A stretch of DNA of 64,000 nt, from positions 310,001 to 374,000 of the forward strand of contig NZ_JAKLUA010000001.1 in NCBI RefSeq assembly GCF_022012435.1. The letters are read 5' to 3'. The DNA is from Bradyrhizobium zhengyangense (GTDB lineage Bacteria > Pseudomonadota > Alphaproteobacteria > Rhizobiales > Xanthobacteraceae). The notes beneath the pieces are model-generated. The model did no database searches. It saw nothing but the letters and a program-made list of their open reading frames with translations, and was not told the origin of the DNA. The stretch's first letter is position 1. Each line of letters starts with the position of its first letter. A program made the position numbers and the translations under genes. Below are positions 35,859-45,666 of the stretch, one piece after another.

Positions 35859-36977
35859 ATGGTGGCGGAGAAGACCAGTCAGCAGCCCGAGGAGGCGGGG
35901 CGTGGCCCCGATGACCCCATGCTGTGGCCGTTTGCGGCAGCAAAGCTCGCGATGGATGCCTGCTTCTGGTGGTTGGAACGCAGCCCGACGGAGCAGGGCG
36001 AAAGCGAGCTCCCCTGGACCACATCAGGCACCGTAGCATTGGAGCTTGCCACCATGCGGCTGCGGGATTGCGCGCCGACGCGATCCGGCCAGCCGGCGCT
36101 TATTTGCGCGCCCTATGCGCTGCACCGGGCCCTGATCGCAGATTTTGCACCCGGTCACAGCGTGGTGCAGTCGCTGCAACAGGGCGGTATCGATCGGGTC
36201 TATCTTACCGACTGGCGCTCGGCCACGCCTGAGATGCGCCACCTCTCGATCGACAGCTATCTGTCCGATCTCAACGTGGCTGTCGACGAGATCGGCGCGC
36301 CGGTCGATCTGGTCGGCCTGTGCCAGGGCGGCTGGCTGTCGCTACTCTATGCGGCGCGTTTTCCGGCCAAGGTACGGCGGCTGGTGCTGGTTGGCGCGCC
36401 GGTCGACCTCTCGGTCGAGTCCAGGCTGGCGCAGCTCGCCCGCAACGCGCCCGAGATGGTCTACGATCAGCTCGTTGCGCGCGGCGGCGGCAATGTCAGC
36501 GGCGAGGAGATGCTGCATGTCTGGTCGAAGGTGCCAGGTCCCGACGACATCGCGGCGGCATTGCAGCGAGACCTCTCGGACGAGGAGGGGGCGGCCCTGC
36601 TGGCGCGCTTCGACCGCTGGAACAGCGAAACGCTCAATTTGCCCGGCACCTACTATCTTCAGATCGTCAACTGGATCTTCCGCGAGAATCGGATCGCATC
36701 GGGTCATTTCACGGCGCTCGGCCGTGCGATCGACCTGAGGGACGTCAAGGCGCCAGTATTCATGCTGGCCGGGCTCGATGACAATGTCGTGCCGGCCGCG
36801 CAGGCCTTTGCCACGGGGAAGCTCCTCGGCACGCCGCCGGCTTTCGTCGCAGCACGCTCAGAGCCGAGTGACCATCTCGGTCTGTTTATGGGTGCGCGGA
36901 CCCATGCCCATGCCTGGCCCCGGATCGCCGAATGGCTGCGCAACGACCTCTCCGGCGTGCTGGCGCGCAGCGCCTGA
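35859..36977 (+). CDS. PhaC-like alpha/beta hydrolase (class III PHA synthase-like triad)
   Basis: A 372-residue protein with the PHA-synthase lipase-like box GLCQGGW, nucleophile C155 in place of the serine of lipases. The other triad residues align as D308 (GLDDNVVP) and H339 (SDHLGLFMG); the spacing, 153 and 31 residues, is close to the C149/D302/H331 triad known for Allochromatium PhaC. It would polymerise or transfer 3-hydroxyacyl groups from CoA. No phaE-like partner is adjacent, although class III synthases need PhaE, so its true substrate is open. It begins 13 bases after pncA and is probably cotranscribed. Confidence 0.78.
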   Translation: MVAEKTSQQPEEAGRGPDDPMLWPFAAAKLAMDACFWWLERSPTEQGESELPWTTSGTVALELATMRLRDCAPTRSGQPALICAPYALHRALIADFAPGHSVVQSLQQGGIDRVYLTDWRSATPEMRHLSIDSYLSDLNVAVDEIGAPVDLVGLCQGGWLSLLYAARFPAKVRRLVLVGAPVDLSVESRLAQLARNAPEMVYDQLVARGGGNVSGEEMLHVWSKVPGPDDIAAALQRDLSDEEGAALLARFDRWNSETLNLPGTYYLQIVNWIFRENRIASGHFTALGRAIDLRDVKAPVFMLAGLDDNVVPAAQAFATGKLLGTPPAFVAARSEPSDHLGLFMGARTHAHAWPRIAEWLRNDLSGVLARSA

Positions 36978-37103
36978 CATCAGCGTGGCTTGCAAATCCG
37001 TTATGCATGACGACGGATGGCCTGCACGGGGCTCGGTCGATGGGCTACATAGAGTCGAGAGCCGGCCGCGGCCGGTCCGACAAGATCTAAGGTCCTTTGC
37101 GCG

Positions 37104-39137
37104 ATGAGCTTCCACTCGATCTACGCCCACGGCTTTGCGCGCGTTGCGGCCTGCGTCACCACCTCCCATGTGGCTGATCCCACCGCCAATACGAAGGCGA
37201 TCATCGCGGCGGCAAAAACCTGCGACGCGCAGTCGGTCGCGGTCGCCGTGTTTTCCGAGCTATGCCTGTCCGGCTACGCGATCGAGGACCTCGTCAAGCA
37301 GGATCCACTGCTCGATGCCGTCGAGCGCGGGCTCGCCTCGATCGTCGAGGCTTCGTCGGGCCTGATGACCGTGCTGATCGTCGGTGCGCCGCTACGCTTT
37401 GGCAATCGCATCTATAATTGTGCCGTCGTCCTTCACCGCGGCCGTATTCTGGGCGTCGTGCCCAAGATCTATCTGCCGACCTATCGCGAATTCTACGAGG
37501 GCCGCCATTTCGCCTCGGGCGCCGGCATCGCCGGTGAGGCGGTTGCCATCGGCAAGCTCCAGGCGCCGTTCGGCACCGACCTGCTGTTTGCGGCCGAGGA
37601 CGTGCCCGGTCTCACCATCGGCGTCGAGATCTGCGAGGACATGTGGGTTCCGGTGACGCCGGCCTCCGAACTGGCACTGGCCGGCGCCAGCGTGCTGATC
37701 AACCTCTCGGGCAGCCCGATCACGATCGGCCGGGCGCGCTCGCGTGCGCTGCTCTGCCAGTCGACCTCGGCGCGCTGCCTTGCGGCCTATGTCTATTCCG
37801 CCGCAGGCGCCGGGGAATCCACCACGGACCTCGCCTGGGACGGCCAGACCTCGATCTACGAGAATGGCGTGCTGCTGGCCGAGGGCGAGCGCTTCAGGCA
37901 GGACGGCCAGATCACGATGGCCGACGTCGACCTCGACCTGCTCAGGCAGGAGCGTGCCTTGATGGGTACGTTCGACGACAACCGCCGGCAGCGCGAAGCG
38001 CTATTCCGGAAAGTGACATTCGCCCTCAAGCCGCCGTCCGTGGATATCGGCTTCCTGCGCAAGGTCGAGCGTTTCCCGTTCGTGCCGAGCGACGAGCATT
38101 TGCTCGAGCAGGACTGCTACGAGGCCTACAACATCCAGGTCGCGGGCCTCGTGCAGCGCATGCGCGCCACCGGCACCAAGCGTGTTGTGATCGGCGTATC
38201 GGGCGGCCTCGATTCCACCCACGCGCTGATCGTCGCCGCCAAGGCCGTCGACCTGCTCGGCCTGCCGCGCGAGAATATTTTGGCCTACACCATGCCGGGC
38301 TTCGCCACCGGCAGCGAAAGCAAGACCAATGCACTGGCGCTGATGAAGGCGTTGCAGACCACCTGGCAGGAGCTCGACATCCGCACCACCGCCACGCAGA
38401 TGCTGAAGGACATCGACCATCCCTTCGGCAAAGGCGAGAAGGTCTACGACGTCACCTTCGAGAACGTGCAGGCGGGCCTGCGCACCGACTATCTGTTCCG
38501 GCTCGCCAACCATCATGGCGGCATCGTCATCGGCACCGGCGACCTCTCCGAACTCGCGCTGGGCTGGTGCACCTATGGCGTCGGCGACCAGATGGCGCAT
38601 TACAACGTCAACGCCGGCGTGCCGAAGACGCTGATCCAGCATCTGATCCGCTGGGTGATTGCTTCGAAGCAGTTCAGCCGCGATGTGAACGGAACCCTGG
38701 CTTCAATCCTCTCGGCCGAAATCTCGCCGGAGCTGGTTCCCGTGAAGCCGGGCGAGAAGCCGCAAAGCACCGAGGCTTCCGTCGGGCCCTACGAATTGCA
38801 GGATTTCAACCTGTTCTACACGCTGCGCTTCGGCTTACGGCCGTCCAAGATCGCCTTCATGGCGTTCCAGGCGTGGAAGGATGTCGCCGAGGGCGAATGG
38901 CCGCCGGCATTCCCGGCCGATAAACGTCGCGCATACGATCTTAAGGAGATCCGCCGCTGGCTTGAGGTGTTCCTGCGACGGTTCTTCGCCTTCAGCCAGT
39001 TCAAGCGCTCGGCGATGCCAAACGGGCCAAAAGTTTCAGCCGGCGGCTCGCTGTCACCGCGTGGTGACTGGCGCGCGCCGTCGGATTCCAGCGCCGCGGC
39101 CTGGCTCGAGGACCTCGAGCGAAACGTGCCGAGCTGA
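37104..39137 (+). CDS. nadE: Glutamine-dependent NAD+ synthetase
   Basis: A 677-residue two-domain enzyme that amidates deamido-NAD+ to NAD+. The N-terminal nitrilase-type glutaminase has its triad E52 (FSELCLSGY), K121 (VPKIYLPTY) and C177 (GVEICEDMW). The C-terminal ammonia-dependent synthetase carries the ATP pyrophosphatase loop [12 protein letters not shown] and the blocks [12 protein letters not shown] and [16 protein letters not shown]. Length and triad spacing match the Mycobacterium-type enzyme. It follows pncA and the PhaC-like gene on the same strand. Confidence 0.95.
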   Translation: MSFHSIYAHGFARVAACVTTSHVADPTANTKAIIAAAKTCDAQSVAVAVFSELCLSGYAIEDLVKQDPLLDAVERGLASIVEASSGLMTVLIVGAPLRFGNRIYNCAVVLHRGRILGVVPKIYLPTYREFYEGRHFASGAGIAGEAVAIGKLQAPFGTDLLFAAEDVPGLTIGVEICEDMWVPVTPASELALAGASVLINLSGSPITIGRARSRALLCQSTSARCLAAYVYSAAGAGESTTDLAWDGQTSIYENGVLLAEGERFRQDGQITMADVDLDLLRQERALMGTFDDNRRQREALFRKVTFALKPPSVDIGFLRKVERFPFVPSDEHLLEQDCYEAYNIQVAGLVQRMRATGTKRVVIGVSGGLDSTHALIVAAKAVDLLGLPRENILAYTMPGFATGSESKTNALALMKALQTTWQELDIRTTATQMLKDIDHPFGKGEKVYDVTFENVQAGLRTDYLFRLANHHGGIVIGTGDLSELALGWCTYGVGDQMAHYNVNAGVPKTLIQHLIRWVIASKQFSRDVNGTLASILSAEISPELVPVKPGEKPQSTEASVGPYELQDFNLFYTLRFGLRPSKIAFMAFQAWKDVAEGEWPPAFPADKRRAYDLKEIRRWLEVFLRRFFAFSQFKRSAMPNGPKVSAGGSLSPRGDWRAPSDSSAAAWLEDLERNVPS

Positions 39138-39174
39138 GGGCGCGGCGGGTCGGCATTGCCGGGGAGACGATCTG

Positions 39175-39558
39175 ATGTCGGCCGGGGACGGGTCGGAAGC
39201 GGGCGAGAAGGCCAGGGTCGTCAACGGCCTCTACATCTTCGATATCGAGATGCGTGACGGCAAGCGCGGTCAGGCGAGAGGCGTGGTCGTGCTGTGCGAC
39301 GGGCGCATCATGGGTGGCGACAGCTATTTCTACTACACGGGCAGCTACACCTTCCGGAACGGCAAGTGGCGCGGCGACATGATCGTCAACCAGCACACCG
39401 AGGCGGTCGGAAGGACTCTCGCCTTCGGAGGCAGGGAAGTCACTTGCGGCTTTTCGGGGGACTACTCGGCCGGCGGTGCGGAGGTTGAAGGCATGGCGCT
39501 GGTCGGCAAGACCAGCGTGACGTTCACGGCCCGGCCGACATTAAAGGATGCGATGTAG
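39175..39558 (+). CDS. GrlR-like regulatory protein
   Basis: A 127-residue small beta-barrel (lipocalin-like) protein resembling the GrlR domain, known as a negative regulator of type III secretion in enteropathogenic E. coli. The pattern VNGLYIFDIEMRDG, then GRIMGGDSYFYYTGSYTF and GKWRGDMIVNQHTE fits family members. Many alphaproteobacteria carry such genes away from any secretion system, and none is seen here, so the regulatory target is unknown. GGGGAG nine bases upstream supports the ATG. It starts 37 bases after nadE. Confidence 0.75.
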   Translation: MSAGDGSEAGEKARVVNGLYIFDIEMRDGKRGQARGVVVLCDGRIMGGDSYFYYTGSYTFRNGKWRGDMIVNQHTEAVGRTLAFGGREVTCGFSGDYSAGGAEVEGMALVGKTSVTFTARPTLKDAM

Positions 39559-39655
39559 GGCGACCTGATCTTCCCACGAGCGAACGACGATTCGGCTCAG
39601 GAACATTCGTACCGAAGGGGCGTTCGCGTCTGTCATTGAAATCGAGCCGTCAACG

Positions 39656-39901
39656 GTGGGCTCGAGTGCGTGGACGGATTCACTGAGCGTGACGGTTCAG
39701 ATGCCGGGCGGCAGCTCATCCACCCCGATCCCGCTCGGTACCGCCGCCGGCGATATCATGGTCGCGAAGCAAGGGCAGGGTGACTGCACGGTGATTATCG
39801 ATCCGCAAACGCGCCGAGTGCTGGACCGGCAAGGCACCGTCAAAACGACTTCGCGCCGCGCGGCTCATAAAGCCGGCGGCGCGAAATTGCGTTCGAAGTA
39901 G
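39656..39901 (+). CDS. Doubtful small hypothetical protein
   Basis: An 81-residue frame beginning with GTG (an ATG at 39701 would give 66 residues). It contains SVTVQMPGGSSSTPIPLGTA, DCTVIIDPQTRRVLDRQG and a basic tail (TSRRAAHKAGGAKLRSK). A strong hairpin begins only nine bases after the stop, which supports a real gene end, but there is no clear ribosome-binding site and no recognised family. It may be the remnant of a longer gene. Confidence 0.4.
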   Translation: MGSSAWTDSLSVTVQMPGGSSSTPIPLGTAAGDIMVAKQGQGDCTVIIDPQTRRVLDRQGTVKTTSRRAAHKAGGAKLRSK

Positions 39902-39909
39902 AAAGTTCC

Positions 39910-39940
39910 GAGGTCCGGAGTGCCTAGGAGTCCGGACCTC
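39910..39940 (+). terminator. Perfect hairpin after the small ORF
   Basis: GAGGTCCGGA and TCCGGACCTC form a perfect 10-base stem with an 11-base loop. There is no T tract, so it may be a factor-assisted terminator. Confidence 0.5.
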
Positions 39941-40285
39941 GTCACCTTGCCCCAGCCTTCAATCCCCCGCCCCATGTGGTCCCCCAACCCCATGGTGCGC
40001 GATCAGAGGGTGATGCCCGTGGAAGTGGCCGCCGATCGATGTCCCGCGATGTACGCGAGTTGTAGTTAGGATTCCATTCCGGATCACTACGGACTGAAAA
40101 ACACTTGATCCAGCACGCGGATGTATGCGCATGCGCACGCTGCATTTGCCGCTGCACGAAATCACGCAAGCGCGCGACACGATGTCCACATCTCATGCAG
40201 CTTGCGGAACCTCGATTTCACCGGCCTGTCATTGAACTGGTCTAGCGCTGCTCTCCGTCATCGCTGACGATCAAGGGAGCAAGTC

Positions 40286-41101
40286 ATGTCGAAGCCGGTG
40301 TTGGGCGCCGCACTGTCCATCAAGTCGATCCCCGCTCATCGCGACTGGCTTCTCGAACGGCAGCGCGATCTCGAAATTCAGGATTTCTTCCGCGCCGATC
40401 TGCTTGACGGCGACTGGCGCACGCCCGCCGCTGAAATCAAGCAGATGCTGTCGGGCCACAGCGGGCGCCTCGGCATCCACGGTCCGTTCTGGGGCTTCAA
40501 GATCGACAGCCACGATCACCTGATCCGCCAAGCCGTGACCAAGCGGCTGCTGCAAGGCCTTGATGCTGCGGAATTCCTCGGCGCGACGCAGATGGTCATG
40601 CATTCGCCCTTCACCACCTGGGATCACAACAACCTCGATCTCTATCCTGATAACCGCGCCAACATCGTCGAGCGCGTCAAGGCGACGCTGGCTGAGGTGA
40701 TCGCGCGCGCCGAGACCATCGGCTGCGAGATCGTCATCGAGAACATCGAGGACAAGGACCCGCGCGACCGCGTCCGTCTCGCCAAGGCGCTCGAAAGCAG
40801 CAGGGTCCGTGTCTCGCTCGACACCGGCCACGCCAACTACGCCCACATCTCCACCGGTGCGCCGCCCGTCGATTATTACGTCGAGACCGCCGGCGACATG
40901 CTGACGCATGTGCATCTCCAGGACACCGACGGTTTTGCCGACCGCCACTGGGCGCCGGGTGAAGGCAACATCCCCTGGGTGGCCGTGTTCCGTGCGCTCG
41001 ACCGGCTGAATTCCAATCCGCGGCTGATCCTCGAACTGCGCAACCATGACGACGTCCGCAAGGGTGCGGCGCATCTCGCCGCGCTCGGTCTCGCCGAATA
41101 A
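40286..41101 (+). CDS. Sugar phosphate isomerase/epimerase family TIM-barrel protein
   Basis: A 271-residue xylose-isomerase-like TIM barrel (AP endonuclease family 2). Typical metal-site strands are visible: LGIHGPFWGF, MVMHSPFTTW, EIVIENIEDKDP, RVSLDTGHANY, THVHLQDTDGFADRHW and GNIPWVAVF. The conserved Glu, Asp, His residues suggest a divalent-metal isomerase or epimerase acting on a sugar or inositol derivative. It is the first gene of the ABC operon downstream (28 bases to the binding-protein gene), so it probably acts on the imported compound. Confidence 0.85.
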   Translation: MSKPVLGAALSIKSIPAHRDWLLERQRDLEIQDFFRADLLDGDWRTPAAEIKQMLSGHSGRLGIHGPFWGFKIDSHDHLIRQAVTKRLLQGLDAAEFLGATQMVMHSPFTTWDHNNLDLYPDNRANIVERVKATLAEVIARAETIGCEIVIENIEDKDPRDRVRLAKALESSRVRVSLDTGHANYAHISTGAPPVDYYVETAGDMLTHVHLQDTDGFADRHWAPGEGNIPWVAVFRALDRLNSNPRLILELRNHDDVRKGAAHLAALGLAE

Positions 41102-41128
41102 CAGACATCAGAGGGCAGGGTCACCGCC

Positions 41129-42766
41129 ATGAGCAAGCTTACCCGTCGTACGATCCTTAAGTCCGGCGGTGCCGCCGCCGGCACGCTGCTGCTGCCACGC
41201 TTTGCGATTGGGCAGGCCGACAACCGTCCGTCGGTGACGATCGCGGTGCAGAAGGTGACCAACGCCAACGTGCTCGACGTGTTGCGCGAGCAGTCCAACG
41301 TCGGCGAGCGCGTGTTCTTCTCATCAATCTGGGAAGGCCTGATTTCCAAGAACTGGCGCGGCAATCTCGAGGCCGTGCCCGGTCTTGCCACCGAATGGCG
41401 CCGCATCGACGACCAGACTGTGGAAGTGAAGCTGCGCCAGGGCGTGAAATTCCACAATGGCGACGAGCTGACGGCCGAGGACGTTCTCTTCACCTTCAGC
41501 CGCGAGCGCATGTTCGGCGAGACCGAGGCCAAGAGCCGCAGCACCATTCAGGCGTTCGAGAAGATCCCGATGCCGAAGCCCGGCAAGGAATTGCCACCCG
41601 ACGTGCCCGCGGTTGCGCGCCGCATCTGGCCGGACCTCGTGCGCGTCGACGCCGTCGATAAATACACAGTGCGCTTCTACAACGCGACGCCCGACGTCAC
41701 CATCGAGGGCCGGCTGTCGCGCTTTGGCTCCGACATCGCCAACCGCCGCGCCTGGGACGAATCCGCAAGCTATCTCGACTGGGCGCGCAAGCCTGTCACC
41801 ACCGGTCCCTACAAGGTCGTCGAGCTCAAGCCCGACGTGTCGCTGACGCTGGAAGCGCACGACGAATATTGGGGCGGCCGTCCGCCGCTCAAGCGCATCC
41901 GCTTCCTGGAAGTCCCTGAAGTGGCGAGCCGCATCAACGGGCTACTCTCGGGCGAATATCAGTTCGCCTGCGACATCCCGCCGGACCAGATCGCCGGCAT
42001 CGAGAAGAATTCCGCGTTCGAGGTGCAGGGCGGCACCATCCTCAATCACCGCCTGACGGTGTTCGACAAGAACCACGCCGTGCTCGCCAACCCGCTGGTG
42101 CGCCGCGCCTTCACCCACGCCATCGACCGGCAGGCCATCGTCGACAGTCTGTGGGCCGGCCGCACCCGCGTGCCGAAGGGCCTGCAGTGGGAGTTCTATG
42201 GCGACATGTTCAACGCCGATTGGGACGTGCCTGCCTATGATCCCAAGCTCGCGCAGGATCTGTTGAGGCAGGCGAACTACAAAGGCGATCCGATCCCGTA
42301 CCGCCTGCTCAACAATTACTACACCAATCAGGTCGCGACCGCGCAGGTGCTGGTCGAGATGTGGAAGTCGGTTGGTCTCAACGTTGAGATTGAGACCAAG
42401 GAGAACTGGTCGCAGATCATGGAACGCGCGCCGACGCGTGCGGTGCGCGACTGGTCGAACTCGGCGGCCTTCAACGATCCGGTGTCGTCGCTGGTTGCCC
42501 AGCATGGTCCGAACGGCCAGCAGCAGCAGATCGGCGAATGGACCAACGCCGAGCTGAACAAGCTCTCCGAGTTCCTGGAGACCTCGACCGACCGCGCGGC
42601 ACGCAAGAAAGCTTTCCACCGGATGCTGGAGATCGCCGAGCGCGAGGACCCCGCCTACACGGTGCTGCACCAGAACGCGACCTTCACGGCCAAGCCGAAA
42701 TCGATCAAATGGAAGGCGGCCCCGGCGTTCGCGATGGATTTCCGCGCCGGCAATTTCGAGGCGTAG
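41129..42766 (+). CDS. ABC transporter solute-binding protein, family 5 (DppA/OppA type), Tat-exported
   Basis: A 545-residue periplasmic binding protein. The N-terminus LTRRTILKSGGAAAG is a twin-arginine export signal. The mature part has LATEWRRIDDQTVEVKLRQG, FHNGDELTAEDVLFTFSRER, GPYKVVELKPD and VRRAFTHAIDRQAIVDSLW, all family 5 hallmarks. Such proteins carry peptides, opines, oligosaccharides or nickel; the sugar isomerase next door favours a sugar-containing ligand such as an opine or glycoconjugate. It is four bases upstream of the DppD-type gene. Confidence 0.9.
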   Translation: MSKLTRRTILKSGGAAAGTLLLPRFAIGQADNRPSVTIAVQKVTNANVLDVLREQSNVGERVFFSSIWEGLISKNWRGNLEAVPGLATEWRRIDDQTVEVKLRQGVKFHNGDELTAEDVLFTFSRERMFGETEAKSRSTIQAFEKIPMPKPGKELPPDVPAVARRIWPDLVRVDAVDKYTVRFYNATPDVTIEGRLSRFGSDIANRRAWDESASYLDWARKPVTTGPYKVVELKPDVSLTLEAHDEYWGGRPPLKRIRFLEVPEVASRINGLLSGEYQFACDIPPDQIAGIEKNSAFEVQGGTILNHRLTVFDKNHAVLANPLVRRAFTHAIDRQAIVDSLWAGRTRVPKGLQWEFYGDMFNADWDVPAYDPKLAQDLLRQANYKGDPIPYRLLNNYYTNQVATAQVLVEMWKSVGLNVEIETKENWSQIMERAPTRAVRDWSNSAAFNDPVSSLVAQHGPNGQQQQIGEWTNAELNKLSEFLETSTDRAARKKAFHRMLEIAEREDPAYTVLHQNATFTAKPKSIKWKAAPAFAMDFRAGNFEA

Positions 42767-42770
42767 GGCG

Positions 42771-43754
42771 GTGACGCCGCTCATCAGCATCCAGGGCTTG
42801 AGCGTTGCCTTTGGCGGCGTGCCGGTCCTGCGGGGCGTCGATCTCGCGCTTGGCAAGGGCGAAGCTCTCGGCCTCGTCGGCGAGTCCGGCTCGGGCAAAT
42901 CAGTCACGTGGCTTGCCGCGCTTGGGCTCCTGCCGCGACATGCTGATGTCTCGGGCTCCGTCCGGCTCGACGGACGCGAGCTGCTTCTCGCGCCGGCCTC
43001 CGAGCTCGACAAGGTCAGGGGCGGGAGGATCGCCATGATCTTCCAGGATCCGGCGAGCGCCCTCAATCCGGTGCTGACCATTCGCAAGCAGCTTTGCGAA
43101 GCCTTGGCGCTGCATCGCGATCTCTCCGGTGAGGCCGTGAAGGCGGAAGCGCTGCGGCTGCTCAACCTCGTCGGCATTCCCGACGCGGCGCGGCGGCTCT
43201 CCGCCTATCCGCACGAATTCTCCGGCGGCCAGGTCCAGCGCATCATGATCGCGATGGCGCTTGCCGGAAATCCTGACCTGCTGATCGCGGACGAGCCGAC
43301 CACCGCGCTCGATGCCACCATCCAGGCGCAGATCCTCGAACTGCTCTCCACCATCCGCCGGGAGATGAACATGGCGATGGTTTTGATCAGCCACGATCTC
43401 GGCGTCGTCGCCGAAAACTGCGACCGCGTTGCCGTGATGTATGCCGGCCGCATCGTCGAGCAGGCGCCCGCCAACCAGCTCTTCGCCGACCCCGTCCATC
43501 CCTATGCGCAGGGCCTGATCGGGGCGCTGCCGCCGCTCGACGGGCCGCACCGTCGCCTAACCGCCATTCCCGGCGCGGTGCCCGATCCGGCGCACATGCC
43601 CGGCGGATGTGCCTTCGCGCCACGCTGTGCGCTCGCAACTGAACCGTGCGGCCTTGCCGCGCCGACTCTTGCGCCGATCGCCGACGACCGCACCGTTGCC
43701 TGCATCCGCGCCGAGGCCTCGCGCCGCGCGCTGCTCGGGATCGCCGCCGAATGA
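42771..43754 (+). CDS. ABC transporter ATP-binding protein, DppD/OppD type
   Basis: A 327-residue ATPase: Walker [13 protein letters not shown]-loop [15 protein letters not shown], signature [16 protein letters not shown], Walker [13 protein letters not shown] and the His switch [10 protein letters not shown]. The C-terminal oligopeptide/dipeptide domain ([36 protein letters not shown]) carries the cysteine cluster that can hold a 4Fe-4S centre. It starts with GTG. Its stop overlaps the next start. Confidence 0.92.
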   Translation: MTPLISIQGLSVAFGGVPVLRGVDLALGKGEALGLVGESGSGKSVTWLAALGLLPRHADVSGSVRLDGRELLLAPASELDKVRGGRIAMIFQDPASALNPVLTIRKQLCEALALHRDLSGEAVKAEALRLLNLVGIPDAARRLSAYPHEFSGGQVQRIMIAMALAGNPDLLIADEPTTALDATIQAQILELLSTIRREMNMAMVLISHDLGVVAENCDRVAVMYAGRIVEQAPANQLFADPVHPYAQGLIGALPPLDGPHRRLTAIPGAVPDPAHMPGGCAFAPRCALATEPCGLAAPTLAPIADDRTVACIRAEASRRALLGIAAE

Positions 43755-44737
43755 ACCCGCCGCTCGTCGAGGTGTCCTCGATCTCACGCAGCTATGCGAT
43801 GCGTTCCGGGATGTTCGGACGCAGCACCGCCGTGCACGCCGTTGACGGCATATCGCTGACGATTCCCAAGGGCGAAACACTCGGCCTCGTCGGCGAGTCC
43901 GGCTCGGGCAAGTCCACGACGGGACGCATCGTGCTGGGCCTTGAGCCGCCCGATCGCGGCGAAGTGAGGTTCGAGGGCAAGCCGATGGCGGCGCTCGGAA
44001 CGCCAGCGTGGCGCGCGCAACGCGCCCGCATGCAGATGATTTTTCAGGATCCGCTGGGCGCGCTGGACCGACGCCTGCCGGTCGCGACCCAAATTCGCGA
44101 GCCCCTGGATATTCACGGCATCGGCACACCGGACGAGCGCGAAGAGCGGGTCCGTGAATTGTTCCGGGCGGTCGAGCTGACGCCTGCCCATGGCGCGCGT
44201 TATCCCGGAGCGCTCTCCGGCGGCCAGCGCCAGCGCATCGTGTTGGCGCGGGCGTTGGCGACGAAGCCGGATTTCCTGGTCTGCGACGAGCCGGTCAGCG
44301 CGCTCGACGTCTCGATCCAGGCCCAGGTGGTAAATCTGCTCTGCGATCTCCAGGCGCAGCTTGGGCTGACGCTGCTGTTCATCAGCCACGATCTGCGCGT
44401 CGTCAGGCAGATCAGCAATGTCGTCGCCGTGATGTATCTCGGCCGCATCGTCGAGATCGGCAGCGCCGACGATCTCTTTGCGCGCCCAGAACACCCGTAC
44501 ACGCAAGCGCTGGTCTCAGCGTCACCCGCGCCCGGTCGCCGCAGCGCGGGTCGCATCATGCTCTCAGGCGATCCGCCGAACCCGGCGGCACGCCCGCAAG
44601 GCTGCGCCTTCCACCCACGCTGCCCGCGCGCCATCGCGCGCTGCGCGAGCGAGGTGCCGCCACTTTCCGCGGTCGGCGGCGACAGGCAGGTGGCCTGCCA
44701 TCTCGTCACGGGCGCCCAAACGCGGGATGCCGCGTGA
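43751..44737 (+). CDS. ABC transporter ATP-binding protein, DppF/OppF type
   Basis: A 328-residue second ATPase: Walker [29 protein letters not shown], signature LSGGQRQRIVLARALA, Walker B FLVCDEPVSALDVS, ISHDLRVVRQ. The C-terminal domain again has cysteines (GCAFHPRCPRAIARC). The ATG at 43751 overlaps the previous stop (ATGA); an open frame further upstream is not conserved. It pairs with the DppD-type subunit. Confidence 0.92.
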   Translation: MNPPLVEVSSISRSYAMRSGMFGRSTAVHAVDGISLTIPKGETLGLVGESGSGKSTTGRIVLGLEPPDRGEVRFEGKPMAALGTPAWRAQRARMQMIFQDPLGALDRRLPVATQIREPLDIHGIGTPDEREERVRELFRAVELTPAHGARYPGALSGGQRQRIVLARALATKPDFLVCDEPVSALDVSIQAQVVNLLCDLQAQLGLTLLFISHDLRVVRQISNVVAVMYLGRIVEIGSADDLFARPEHPYTQALVSASPAPGRRSAGRIMLSGDPPNPAARPQGCAFHPRCPRAIARCASEVPPLSAVGGDRQVACHLVTGAQTRDAA

Positions 44738-45666
44738 TGGGACGCTATTTCGCCATTCGAATCGGACGCGCGGCGCTTACGATCGTGCTCGTCGTCACCT
44801 TCGCCTTCGTCGTGCTGCGTCTCTCGGGCGATCCCGCGCTGATGATCCTGGGCCCCGAAGCGCCGCCGGAAGTCCTCGCCGCCTTCCGCAAGGCCTGGGG
44901 CCTCGATGACCCCATCTGGTTTCAGTACCTCGATTACTTCGGCGCCATCGCCAAGGGCGAGCTCGGCCGCTCCATGCGCGACGGAAGGCCCGCGATGGAG
45001 CTCGTGCTGGAGCGAATTCCGGCGACGCTGGCGCTGACGCTGCCGGCCTTTGTGTTCAAGGTCGCGCTTGGCATTCCTGCCGGAATCTATGCCGCGCTGC
45101 ATCGCGGTTCGGCCATCGATCGCGCCGTGATGATGACGGCGGTTGCCGGCTTCACCGTGCCGAGTTTTGTCCTTGCGCTGCTGCTGGTGCTGATCTTCGC
45201 CGTGCAACTCGGCTGGCTGCCGTCAGGCGGACAGGACAGCTGGCGTCACGCTATCCTCCCGATCGCGACACTCAGCCTTGGCGGGGCCGCGGTGCTCGCA
45301 CGTTTCACCCGCAGCGCGATGCTGGAAGTGCTCGGCCAGCCCTATATCCGCACGGCGTCGGCCAAGGGCGTGCCGTGGCGCAAGGTCGTGACCTCGCATG
45401 CGCTGCCAAACGCGGCGATCCCGACCGTGACCATTCTTGGCTTTATGATCGGCTCGCTGATTGCGGGTGCGGTCGTGGTCGAGAGCGTGTTTGCCTGGCC
45501 GGGGGTAGGGCGGCTGCTTGTCGTCGCCGTCGCCAACCGCGATCTCGCGGTCGTGCAGTGCATCTTGCTGCTGGTTGCACTGACCATGGTGACGTCGAAC
45601 CTCGTCGTCGACTTCCTTTACGGCTTCCTCGATCCGCGCTTGCGCGCCAAAGGAGCGCATGCATGA
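44737..45666 (+). CDS. ABC transporter permease, DppB/OppB type
   Basis: A 309-residue permease with six transmembrane segments. The N-terminal FAIRIGRAALTIVLVVTFAF and the DPALMILGPEAPPE block are typical of DppB, as is the EAA loop PYIRTASAKGVPWRKVVTSH. TGATG joins it to the upstream ATPase gene. A GTG one codon earlier is possible. Confidence 0.92.
   Translation: MGRYFAIRIGRAALTIVLVVTFAFVVLRLSGDPALMILGPEAPPEVLAAFRKAWGLDDPIWFQYLDYFGAIAKGELGRSMRDGRPAMELVLERIPATLALTLPAFVFKVALGIPAGIYAALHRGSAIDRAVMMTAVAGFTVPSFVLALLLVLIFAVQLGWLPSGGQDSWRHAILPIATLSLGGAAVLARFTRSAMLEVLGQPYIRTASAKGVPWRKVVTSHALPNAAIPTVTILGFMIGSLIAGAVVVESVFAWPGVGRLLVVAVANRDLAVVQCILLLVALTMVTSNLVVDFLYGFLDPRLRAKGAHA

Larger units (their letters stand above)
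39559..40285 (+). other. Long gap with one doubtful small ORF and a hairpin
   Basis: This 727-base stretch contains the doubtful ORF at 39656-39901 and the hairpin at 39910-39940. From 39941 to 40285 no coding sequence with a ribosome-binding site was found; that part presumably holds the promoter of the sugar isomerase operon, with AAGGGAGCAAG before its ATG. Confidence 0.5.
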
